DNA of 6,710 bases from Prolixibacteraceae bacterium (GTDB lineage Bacteria; Bacteroidota; Bacteroidia; Bacteroidales; Prolixibacteraceae): contig JAGYOI010000072.1 of assembly GCA_018399395.1 (NCBI GenBank), positions 1 through 6,710 on the forward strand, given 5' to 3'. The number at the start of each line of letters is the position of its first letter. The stretch's first letter is position 1. A model generated the notes under the pieces. That model was given only the letters and a program-made list of their open reading frames with translations, had not been told where the DNA came from and made no database searches. Both the position numbers and the translations under genes were made by a program. This document shows positions 1-6,578 of this stretch, one piece after another.

Positions 1-576
1 AAAAAAGAGCGAATTATCCATCAGGATGTTGGCAGGGTTTTGTATAAAAACGAACAATTAATGGACGAAACCCGCTATTTTATCAACTCCGTGGGAATCG
101 GGTTTGATGCACGCGTCGTAAAATATATCCTGCCCAACAAGTTAAAAGGCAAATCGAAAAAATCGGATTACATAAAAGGATTGATAAAATCGTTGTTCTC
201 GCATAAAAACATCAATAGCCTGATTCATCTTGACGATAAAAAGATCGAAACAAAAATTTACAACCTCACCATTGGCGTGTGCCAATACAAAGGCGGTGGT
301 TTTAAACTCCTGCCCCATGCCATACCCAACGACGGATTGCTCGATGTTACCCTGGCGTGTAAAATATCGAAGCGCAAACTCATTCTTAGCTTGCCAAAGC
401 TATTTGGCGGCAGGGTTGAAAAAATTAAGTATTTCGATTTTTACCAGGTACAAGACATTAAGCTTGACATTTCTTCTCCCATATGTTTTGAAGCCGACGG
501 TGAATACTTAGGGCTATATCCGTTACATGTCTCTATTCTCCCCAATCAGTTGCAACTTATATCTGCTTATCGGTAG
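1..576 (+). CDS. Diacylglycerol/lipid kinase family protein (YegS/DgkB/LCB5-like), C-terminal part, 5' end outside window
   Basis: The frame is open from the first base, so this is the last 191 residues of a longer protein; family members are usually about 290-310 residues. The missing part should carry the ATP-binding GGDGT motif. Visible family hallmarks are NSVGIGFDA at fragment residues 29-37, the glycine-rich GGGFKLLPHAIPNDGLLDV stretch at 98-116, and FEADGE at 163-168, whose DGE is a conserved catalytic-region motif. The family phosphorylates diacylglycerol or related lipids at the inner face of the cytoplasmic membrane, feeding phosphatidic acid back into phospholipid synthesis; the exact lipid cannot be told from sequence. 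A TTG at position 40 would give a 178-residue protein, but coding similarity continues upstream of it, so it is not the start. The gene ends in TAG and converges on the minus-strand DUF3267 gene. Family assignment is firm; substrate is open. Confidence 0.9.
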   Translation, partial: KKERIIHQDVGRVLYKNEQLMDETRYFINSVGIGFDARVVKYILPNKLKGKSKKSDYIKGLIKSLFSHKNINSLIHLDDKKIETKIYNLTIGVCQYKGGGFKLLPHAIPNDGLLDVTLACKISKRKLILSLPKLFGGRVEKIKYFDFYQVQDIKLDISSPICFEADGEYLGLYPLHVSILPNQLQLISAYR

Positions 577-595
577 AATTTGAAATACAGGAACA

Positions 596-626
596 TTTTA
601 TTTGGCTTTACTGTTATCAAATAAAA
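596..626. repeat. Perfect 9-bp inverted repeat between convergent genes, possible weak bidirectional terminator
   Basis: TTTTATTTG at 596-604 is exactly complementary to CAAATAAAA at 618-626, with a 13-base loop. It lies 20 bases after the lipid kinase stop and 86 bases beyond the stop of the convergent DUF3267 gene. A competing smaller hairpin, CTGTT/AACAG at 611-629, is followed about 10 bases later by a T6 run at 640-645 and then A6 at 650-655, which could supply a T-tract in either direction. The stem is almost all A-T, so it is not a textbook intrinsic terminator. Its position between two converging genes is the main argument for a role in ending transcription. The rest of the 577-711 gap shows no ORF or RNA gene. 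Confidence 0.4.
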
Positions 627-711
627 CAGCTAATCTGAATTTTTTATGCAAAAAAGTCAACAATGATTTATGACTAAATGGCTACCACTTCATATAATAA
701 GCCTGATTTCC

Positions 712-1353
712 CTATTCCACTTTTTTGTAATAAAATGTTGCTTGCTTACTCCGGTCATCGTAAGTATAGAGCCCCGGTTCACGAATAAAATGAGCGGCAA
801 TGGCCATGTCGCCCGAACAGAAAAAGAAATGCAAGGCAAAAACACCTACACCAAACATGCAGAATGGGTCAGGAAAAGCCAAAACAGAAATAAGAATGCT
901 TGCAATACCAATAACCACAAAAGGAGTAAAAGCTACAACCAACATCTGATCGCGGTCAAGTACCTGCCTGTTCGATTCGGCATAAAACATAAACTTTCGT
1001 ACTTGTCCGCCAAAACCAATATCTCGTTTTCCCAATGCAAGAAAAGCCAAAGCATGTAACAATTCATGAATTACGACCAGAATAGTTAATGAAAATAGCA
1101 CCGAAAGGCCAAGCCACTTTAGCTCGGGTAAAAACTCACCGTTTTTGAAAAACCCAAATAAGAAAAAGGATACAAGCCCCAATAAAAAGGCAATGGCAAT
1201 CACCTGGGCATAAGCATATGCAACAATGAGCTTTGATTTCTTTTGCAGTACGCGCTTCACAAAAGGTTTCATTTCGCTATACGCTACCTTTTCCATTAAA
1301 ACAAACCGCACGTCATTTTGCAATATTTCAGGGGTGTAACTATGCTTCATCAT
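712..1353 (-). CDS. DUF3267-type integral membrane protein, putative zinc metalloprotease
   Basis: The 213-residue protein has an N-terminal soluble stretch of about 40 residues and then roughly four hydrophobic segments (about 44-69, 80-107, 137-160 and 165-181). The second segment contains HELLH at 96-100, an HExxH zinc-binding signature inside a membrane helix. The segment CSGDMAIAAHF at 179-189 carries an Asp (D182) that could be the third zinc ligand, as in the SGD-like motif of this family. These features match DUF3267, described as a putative zincin peptidase; its substrates are generally unknown. Its ATG overlaps the flippase stop codon (ATGA, 4 bases), so the two are very likely co-transcribed and translationally coupled. 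A second ATG follows directly, so the start is uncertain by one codon. Family assignment is good; proteolytic activity and substrate are inference. Confidence 0.8.
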   Translation of the reverse strand: MMKHSYTPEILQNDVRFVLMEKVAYSEMKPFVKRVLQKKSKLIVAYAYAQVIAIAFLLGLVSFFLFGFFKNGEFLPELKWLGLSVLFSLTILVVIHELLHALAFLALGKRDIGFGGQVRKFMFYAESNRQVLDRDQMLVVAFTPFVVIGIASILISVLAFPDPFCMFGVGVFALHFFFCSGDMAIAAHFIREPGLYTYDDRSKQATFYYKKVE

Positions 1354-2795
1354 TCACGGCTCAACAACAGTTCGTATAATTTTCGTAAATCAATGAGCTT
1401 AACCACAAATGCCCCTAAAACCGACATAGCCAACATTGTAGCATAGCCGGCCAGCGGGATATCAATCATGCGGCTTAATACTCCTGCCAAAATTACAAAT
1501 ACAACATAAGCCAAAACACGTAGTATTAAATCCCAACGTGTTTTTAAATTAAAAATCCGCACGGCAATAATAACCTGGGCAATGGCCGTAACGGTTTGGG
1601 TTGATAAACTCACAAAAGCGGCACCCAGTGCTTCATATCGGGGTATAACAATCAAATTCAAAGTAATATTCAGCACCATACCTACCGCTGCCATAATATT
1701 CAACTGGCGGATGCTGCCATTGGCAGTTAGCAAGGTTCCAAAAATATAAGTGGTGGTAATTGGAATAAAACCAAACATAAGTACCGAAAAGATAGGTGCT
1801 GATTCTGTCACATAATCATATTGCATCCATTCCATTATTTCAGTACTATAAAAACAAGATGAAATAGCCGTAGTAAGTGAAATAAACACAATTAGCGAGA
1901 AAGAGAAACTAACCATATCGCCAATTGACTGGCGTATTTTTATCATACGCGAAAAGATGGGGAGCAACATACCTGCAAACAAAACACCGAACATCGAAAC
2001 CGCATCTAAAAGCCGGAAACCGTGTGCATAAAGACCAACCTGCCGTGCACCCGCATCGCCGGGCAATAACCGTTCGATTAGCACCGTATCGAAACGGTTA
2101 TAAAAGGCCATTAATAGAATCAGGATGGCATACGGATAAGTTTTTCTCAGAAAAACCAGGGTAAATCCCAGGTTGAAGCGAAGCTTAATTTTGCCGGCTT
2201 TCTTCAACACAATTAAAAAGATAATGATTGTTGCCAGCACGTACGAGAATGTTTGCACATAAACGAACCATTCAATTTTGAAATCACCGCCTGTGATATC
2301 GGTAAAAAGCAAGGTACCACAAAACAAGATCATAAATATGCGGTCGAGCACCGACACCAGGCTGTCGGTTGTAAAAAGGTGCAGAGCCTGCAAATTTGAA
2401 CGCAGGTATAATATCATTTGCAACAAAAACTGGTTCACAATTAAAAAAGAAAGGATATGAAATTGCACCTGGCTATAACCAACCAGGGCGCCCCAGCCCA
2501 AAACAACAATAGCATATAGTACGGCCAGCATCATCTTTATCCCGAGGATGTTTCCCAGGTGTTTGGGCAATAATTGGTTGTAGCGTGAAATATTACGGTT
2601 ATTGTAGTTGGTTATGCCCATATCGAGCAGAATATTCAGTGTTGCCGATAAGGCCAGCAATGAATAGTAGATTCCGTAGTTATCAACGCCTGTAACATTC
2701 TGGACTGTACGGTCGATACCAAACAACCAGAAAGGCTTAACCAAAACATTAATCGTTAATAATAGAATCAGGTTTGTAAAAAATTTCCGCTTCAA
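1350..2795 (-). CDS. Oligosaccharide flippase family protein (Wzx/polysaccharide biosynthesis type, MOP superfamily)
   Basis: The 481-residue protein is hydrophobic throughout, with about 12-14 predicted membrane helices, the usual size for lipid-linked oligosaccharide flippases. Family-like stretches include PYAILILLMAFYNRFDTVLI at 220-239 (proline-led helix with a central RFD), GLYAHGFRLLDA at 254-265, and the NITLNLIVIPRYEALGAA region at 376-393. Such proteins move undecaprenyl-linked glycans across the cytoplasmic membrane for surface polysaccharide or glycoprotein assembly. No glycosyltransferases are adjacent, so the glycan cannot be named. The start is TTG at 2795-2793: an in-frame stop lies about 45 bases upstream with no ATG or GTG between, and the next ATG is at residue 59, which would remove the first helix. 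A purine-rich GAGGAAG abuts the TTG with almost no spacer. The 97-base gap from the LysM gene shows no convincing promoter or terminator, so read-through from that gene is possible. Confidence 0.85.
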   Translation of the reverse strand: MKRKFFTNLILLLTINVLVKPFWLFGIDRTVQNVTGVDNYGIYYSLLALSATLNILLDMGITNYNNRNISRYNQLLPKHLGNILGIKMMLAVLYAIVVLGWGALVGYSQVQFHILSFLIVNQFLLQMILYLRSNLQALHLFTTDSLVSVLDRIFMILFCGTLLFTDITGGDFKIEWFVYVQTFSYVLATIIIFLIVLKKAGKIKLRFNLGFTLVFLRKTYPYAILILLMAFYNRFDTVLIERLLPGDAGARQVGLYAHGFRLLDAVSMFGVLFAGMLLPIFSRMIKIRQSIGDMVSFSFSLIVFISLTTAISSCFYSTEIMEWMQYDYVTESAPIFSVLMFGFIPITTTYIFGTLLTANGSIRQLNIMAAVGMVLNITLNLIVIPRYEALGAAFVSLSTQTVTAIAQVIIAVRIFNLKTRWDLILRVLAYVVFVILAGVLSRMIDIPLAGYATMLAMSVLGAFVVKLIDLRKLYELLLSRE

Positions 2796-2892
2796 CTTCC
2801 TCGTTTTTGAAATAATGAATAAAGAAACAACGATTAACCGTTATATGCAATGATAGAGCAGCAAAATACAGGCTTTTTTACCATTATCAATA

Positions 2893-5379
2893 TTATTCAT
2901 TCACAATCATACGTCCTTCAGTAATTTTGTAAAGCATATTTACATCATATCCTTTTGTATAATTCATAATATACAAGGTATGGTTCATATATCCACTCAT
3001 TTCGGACACGCGCTGAAAATTGAAATCGCTTTGTGTAAGCCGTGTACGGTAGGCACTTATTTTGTCAGAAAAATTATTGCCCAAATAAGCATATGCTCCC
3101 GTAAAGAAAAGTGCAATATCATATCCCCTGAAGCTATACTCATCGGGTTCATCGTAAAAATGACCACGATAGCCTGCAATAAATTCATTCACTAACGAAG
3201 AAGTATAATCGACGTAACGGGGTGTTAAGTAATGCAATTTAAGTTTATGAAAATACTCCGTATTTATACTTCTGAAATTTGGATAATCACTCACACCAAC
3301 TAAAGTAATATCAAATTCCTCAGACAAAACATATAAACTATTAATTGCCCGGCTCAGCAAAGCTTCACGCACATCACGGTTCTCACTTGCAGGAATAAAT
3401 ATTACATTTTCCATGTCGGGTTTCAGCGTTTTCTTAACCTGCCAATACCCCAGGTGTCCGCCCTCTGTAAAGTCGACTTGCGTAAACAATACTTCACCAA
3501 CGTTATTATAAACACCGCTCGTGAAAAATTTCTCCCTTACCAAATCTACCAGGTTACTTTCAGACAATTGCTCGATTTCGCCCAGGGTCATCACAATAAA
3601 GTTCTTATCATAAAAGGCATCACCAATAAAATCAGAAGTTTTTCGAAGAACATAATCCTTTGACGGACTCACCTGATAATAAAACGGGTTCTCTTCAAGA
3701 AATAAACTGTTGGAGGAAAAAGGCGACACCATTGGTATTTGATTTTTGTTCGAAAATTCAGAAATATGCTTTTGCAACGAAACATCAACCGGCCCAACAA
3801 TTAAATCGGCATTAATAAAATCTTTGCTTAACAATAATGAATCAACAACTTCCCGGTCGTATTGGCTATCGTACAAATCTAACCTGATTTTTACACCAGC
3901 ATTGTACATTGAGTCGAGCCCGAGCAAAAACCCCTGGTAAAAATTCATAAAATATTTCGTATGGGGCATCAAACTCTTTTGTGATTTTACAACCAGCGAA
4001 TCAGTCATTATGGTATCGGCCTGAAGGCTTTCTTCGTCGTACCTGATTTCAAAATATGCTTCCAGTATTTCCGGATCAACATCTTTTAGTGAATCAAGTT
4101 TAGCCATCTCCTCTTCATCCCTGAGCTCAAGGTTAAATGTATCATTCTTATCGTAGAACAAAGGGAGGAACATCGAAATTCGGAACGTATCATCCTCAAG
4201 TATATTAAATTTGTCGGTGTATACTTCAAAAGTATCCTCTTCAACTTCGAAATAAGCTTCGGGAAGTTCGATGTCGGTTTCTTCAGTTAAGGTTAAAGGT
4301 TTTGCATCTTCTGACTTTAATGTGTCAGCAAGTTCATATTTCTCTTTTATATTTGGGATATAGATTATTTCACCGGCTTTTAAACCACGGTTTTTCAACT
4401 CTGGATTTAGCGATTTAATGGCCATAATCCCAATATCAAATTTTCGCGACAAACTATAAAATGTTTCTCCCGGTTTAACTTTATGATCAATAAATTTATC
4501 TGCATCACGTGGCTTTACTTTCACCTGTGGAATTTCTTTTGACGGTATTTTTATGGTTAAACCGGCTAGCAACCCGTCATTCAATTCAGGATTCAATTGC
4601 AACAACTGTTCTTTAGTAACCCCAAAACGCCGTTTGTAACTGTAAAAAGTATCACCGCTTTCAACCCTGTGTAAAAAATATTCGCCATCCCCATCAACCA
4701 TTGGTGCTTTCTCCTCGTCCTCTTCCTCTTTTTTCGGAATCCTCAAAACCACGCCAACTTCAAGCTGTTGATCAGATAGCGAATTCGTCTCCATTATCAA
4801 TGACATCTTCTTATCATACTTTTGCGACAATGAATACAGTGTCTCACCAGCTCGGACCTGGTGATAAAAATAATCAGCATCTTCACGAATCAGCCCGGAT
4901 GACTCTTCTTCTTCAGCGTCTAAGGGAATACGGACAATCTCATTCTCGAGGAGCTCTTTTTTTGCCTCCGGGTTGAAACGATAAAACGCTTCAATAGATA
5001 TATTATATTCCCGGGCTAACGAGTAAACCGTTTCGCCCCTGGCTACTACATGATATTTTAAATCAGCTCCATCACGGTCAAACTGATGGACATTTACTTC
5101 ATCTTCAACTTCTTTTTCTTCCTCCCCGTAATAAGGTATCTTTATGGTATCGCCTTCCTTCAACCCGAAAATCAACTGCGGATTTGCTGCCACCAATTCT
5201 TTTTGCTCAACGTTATATTGCTGACAAAGTGAAAATATTGTTTCCCCTTTTTCAACCTTATGTAAAATAAATTGCTGGTCATCAACGGTTACAATTTCAG
5301 ACGCGTTAAACGACTGCCCATAAACGAACGAAGATAGAAGGGAAAAAACAAGAAAGAAAACAATTATAAGCTGCTTCAT
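2893..5379 (-). CDS. Secreted protein with five LysM domains and a type I periplasmic-binding-protein-like C-terminal domain
   Basis: The 828-residue protein starts with a typical signal peptide (about residues 1-21, cleavage near VYG-QS) and no lipobox cysteine, so it should be periplasmic. Five LysM domains follow at about 39-82, 109-152, 172-215, 236-279 and 299-342, each with a GETxYSL-like start, an N-P turn (weaker in the third) and a closing IxIP. LysM binds N-acetylglucosamine-containing glycans such as peptidoglycan. Acidic linkers separate the domains. From about residue 398 (FRISMFLPLFYD) to the end the sequence resembles substrate-binding proteins of branched-chain amino acid type: DLIVGPVDVS at 525-534, QIPMVSPFSSNS at 547-558, and YSFRGYDIALFF at 748-759. 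An acidic insertion at about 410-470 interrupts the start of this domain. No permease or ATPase gene is nearby, so a structural or regulatory wall role is more likely than transport. The ATG is preceded by an A/T-rich run without a Shine-Dalgarno sequence. Confidence 0.88.
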   Translation of the reverse strand: MKQLIIVFFLVFSLLSSFVYGQSFNASEIVTVDDQQFILHKVEKGETIFSLCQQYNVEQKELVAANPQLIFGLKEGDTIKIPYYGEEEKEVEDEVNVHQFDRDGADLKYHVVARGETVYSLAREYNISIEAFYRFNPEAKKELLENEIVRIPLDAEEEESSGLIREDADYFYHQVRAGETLYSLSQKYDKKMSLIMETNSLSDQQLEVGVVLRIPKKEEEDEEKAPMVDGDGEYFLHRVESGDTFYSYKRRFGVTKEQLLQLNPELNDGLLAGLTIKIPSKEIPQVKVKPRDADKFIDHKVKPGETFYSLSRKFDIGIMAIKSLNPELKNRGLKAGEIIYIPNIKEKYELADTLKSEDAKPLTLTEETDIELPEAYFEVEEDTFEVYTDKFNILEDDTFRISMFLPLFYDKNDTFNLELRDEEEMAKLDSLKDVDPEILEAYFEIRYDEESLQADTIMTDSLVVKSQKSLMPHTKYFMNFYQGFLLGLDSMYNAGVKIRLDLYDSQYDREVVDSLLLSKDFINADLIVGPVDVSLQKHISEFSNKNQIPMVSPFSSNSLFLEENPFYYQVSPSKDYVLRKTSDFIGDAFYDKNFIVMTLGEIEQLSESNLVDLVREKFFTSGVYNNVGEVLFTQVDFTEGGHLGYWQVKKTLKPDMENVIFIPASENRDVREALLSRAINSLYVLSEEFDITLVGVSDYPNFRSINTEYFHKLKLHYLTPRYVDYTSSLVNEFIAGYRGHFYDEPDEYSFRGYDIALFFTGAYAYLGNNFSDKISAYRTRLTQSDFNFQRVSEMSGYMNHTLYIMNYTKGYDVNMLYKITEGRMIVNE
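4354..5265 (-). repeat. Five tandem LysM-coding repeats within the secreted protein gene
   Basis: This span encodes LysM domains 1-5 in minus-strand order: about 5265-5134, 5055-4924, 4866-4735, 4674-4543 and 4485-4354. Each unit is about 44 codons and the repeat period is 63-70 codons. The protein repeats are clearly related: GETIFSL, GETVYSL, GETLYSL, GDTFYSY and GETFYSL at the same relative place. They have diverged enough that no long exact DNA repeat was noticed. The fourth unit departs most in the core helix (SYKRRFGV instead of SL..KY.V), and the third lacks the usual Asn-Pro turn (ETNSLSD). Confidence 0.85.
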
Positions 5380-5420
5380 TTTTTATAATTACGTATTAGG
5401 TTGCCTTTGAACTTACGAAA

Positions 5421-5455
5421 GTAAAAAATGTTCAGATATTTTTACTTTACTTTAC
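5421..5455. repeat. GTAAA/TTTAC repeat cluster in the divergent promoter region
   Basis: GTAAAAA at 5421-5427 pairs with TTTTTAC at 5439-5445 as a 7-bp inverted repeat with an 11-base spacer. The right arm continues into three head-to-tail TTTAC units at 5441-5455. The cluster lies about 40-75 bases upstream of the LysM gene start and about 100-135 bases upstream of the sigma factor start, a suitable place for a regulator of the minus-strand gene. On the minus strand a partial -7 match, TACTTTCG (5423-5416, one mismatch to TAnnTTTG), overlaps the first arm, so a protein bound here could occlude it. The sequence is simple and AT-rich, so chance is a real alternative. Confidence 0.35.
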
Positions 5456-5515
5456 AGTTTATAACGCAATATTCACTAAAAAATGATAAAAATAGCACAA
5501 GCAATAAACGATTTG

Positions 5516-5523
5516 TATCTTTG
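5516..5523 (+). promoter_or_regulatory. Bacteroidota-type -7 promoter element (TAnnTTTG) for the sigma factor operon
   Basis: TATCTTTG matches the TAnnTTTG consensus used by the primary sigma factor of Bacteroidota exactly. It ends 34 bases before the sigma factor ATG, which would give a 5' leader of roughly 25-30 bases. No clear TTG/TTTG -33 element is visible 17-23 bases upstream; the region there is A-rich (around 5481-5500). The promoter may therefore be weak, need an activator, or depend on upstream A-tracts. It suggests that basal expression of the operon comes from the housekeeping sigma factor; autoregulation cannot be excluded. Confidence 0.6.
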
Positions 5524-5557
5524 TTAATCAAATAATTGTACGCTGAAAAACATATTA

Positions 5558-6097
5558 ATGCCGACTGACAAACTCATAAAGCAACTTAAAAACATAGATA
5601 CCAAAAGGTTGGCTTTTCATGAATTGGTAAAATCCTATCAGGAAAATCTATATTGGCATATACGTAAAATTGTTATTTCTCATGAAGACACCGACGATGT
5701 TTTACAAAATACATTTATCAAAGTATGGAATAATATTGAATCATTCAGGGCTGAATCGGAACTTTATACCTGGATGTATAGAATAGCGACTAATGAGGCA
5801 TTAACTTTTCTATCACAAAAAAAACGACGCGCCATTTTTTCAGGGACAATCGAAAATGACTATCTCATTAACAGCCTTGAAAGTGACGAATATTTTGAAG
5901 GCACAGAAATTCAGCTCAAACTTCAAAAAGCAATTTTAACCCTGCCCGAAAAACAGCGTCTGGTTTTTAATATGAAATATTTTGACCAAATAAAATATGA
6001 TGATATGTCTGAGATACTGGGAACCTCTGTTGGGGCATTAAAAGCATCATATCATCATGCCGTAAAAAAAATTGAAGAACAATTAAAAGAAGAATAA
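5558..6097 (+). CDS. ECF-type RNA polymerase sigma factor (sigma-70 family)
   Basis: The 179-residue protein has the two-domain layout of extracytoplasmic-function sigma factors. Region 2 spans about residues 20-91 and includes DTDDVLQNTFIKVWNNI (44-60), the core-polymerase and -10-recognition part, followed by TWMYRIATNEALTFL (71-85). Region 4 spans about 118-172 with LTLPEKQRLVFNMKYF and a helix-turn-helix around YDDMSEILGTSVGALKASYHHAVKK, the -35-recognition part. No extra C-terminal domain is present. Downstream lies a single-pass membrane protein 54 bases away and then a secreted protein, so the sigma factor is probably held inactive at the membrane and released by an envelope signal. 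A perfect TAnnTTTG element precedes the gene. The ATG at 5558 fits the start of region 2 for this family. The regulon is unknown. Confidence 0.93.
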   Translation: MPTDKLIKQLKNIDTKRLAFHELVKSYQENLYWHIRKIVISHEDTDDVLQNTFIKVWNNIESFRAESELYTWMYRIATNEALTFLSQKKRRAIFSGTIENDYLINSLESDEYFEGTEIQLKLQKAILTLPEKQRLVFNMKYFDQIKYDDMSEILGTSVGALKASYHHAVKKIEEQLKEE

Positions 6098-6099
6098 AG

Positions 6100-6115
6100 C
6101 ATTAAACCTTTAATG
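6100..6115. repeat. Short near-perfect palindrome CATTAAA-CC-TTTAATG after the sigma factor gene
   Basis: CATTAAA at 6100-6106 and TTTAATG at 6109-6115 are exact inverted arms separated by CC. The element starts 3 bases after the sigma factor stop and lies in the 54-base gap before the next gene. As RNA it could form a 6-bp A-U-rich hairpin with a 4-base loop, and as DNA it could be an operator. It has no T-tract and is too weak to be called a terminator. A modest effect on mRNA stability between the two genes is possible. Confidence 0.3.
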
Positions 6116-6151
6116 AATTGAATAGTCGAATTGTATGAATTTGGGACTAAA

Positions 6152-6574
6152 ATGAAAAAGAAAAAAAACATATTACCTGAAAATGAAAATCCGTTTAAAA
6201 CACCCGAAGGATATTTCGACTATTTCTCAGAGCGGATGATGGAACGAATAGATGCAGAAAATGCTGCTCTTGAAGACGATTCACCAGCAGGCATTATGCG
6301 ATACTTACGCCCTGCACTTATCATGGCTGCAAGTTTTGCTGCAATATTTCTCATCATTTTTATCCCGGTAAAAACAATCGGGCCACAACTATCTTCAAAT
6401 AATTATTTAAATGATAACGATAATGTTTTGTTGGATTATCTTCACATTAATGAAAGAACAATAATTGAAGCTTTTGAGCTTGATACTGCTCAAATAAAAT
6501 ACAACAATGCTTTAGTTGAAGAATATCTTATGACATCGATTTCAGAATATGATTTAGTAGAAAATAAAAATTAA
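6152..6574 (+). CDS. Single-pass membrane protein, candidate anti-sigma factor (non-FecR type)
   Basis: From the ATG at 6152 the protein has 140 residues. A cytoplasmic N-terminal part of about 52 residues contains NPFKTPEGYFDYFSERM (13-29), a motif I associate with Bacteroidota proteins encoded next to ECF sigma factors. One transmembrane helix follows at about 54-76 (PALIMAASFAAIFLIIFIPV). A periplasmic tail of about 64 residues is acidic and ends in LVEEYLMTSISEYDLVEN. No FecR domain, zinc-binding ZAS motif or catalytic residue is visible. By position and topology it is the best candidate to sequester the upstream sigma factor, with the N-terminal segment touching it; this is inference. 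A TTG at 6131 would add seven residues, but the ATG followed by a lysine run is the more natural start. The next gene begins 4 bases after the stop. Confidence 0.7.
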   Translation: MKKKKNILPENENPFKTPEGYFDYFSERMMERIDAENAALEDDSPAGIMRYLRPALIMAASFAAIFLIIFIPVKTIGPQLSSNNYLNDNDNVLLDYLHINERTIIEAFELDTAQIKYNNALVEEYLMTSISEYDLVENKN

Positions 6575-6578
6575 AGCT

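Noticed and set aside
230..511. 93-codon plus-strand frame inside the lipid kinase gene
   Set aside because: It overlaps the lipid kinase in another frame and shows no family features.
670..1059. 129-codon plus-strand open frame opposite the DUF3267 gene
   Set aside because: It is antisense to a well-supported membrane protein gene, has no recognisable domain and a composition typical of shadow frames.
2848..2855. Minus-strand TATCATTG as a promoter for the flippase gene
   Set aside because: It has one mismatch to TAnnTTTG and no -33 TTG at the right distance; AT-rich spacers yield such matches by chance.
4701..4976. 91-codon plus-strand open frame opposite the LysM region
   Set aside because: It lies entirely antisense to the LysM repeats; its Ser/Pro/Leu-rich make-up mirrors the acidic linkers on the other strand.
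712..6574. Idea that the DUF3267 protease candidate cleaves the candidate anti-sigma factor
   Set aside because: Regulated proteolysis of anti-sigma factors by membrane metalloproteases is known elsewhere, but here the genes are about 5 kb apart on opposite strands and nothing in the sequence links them.
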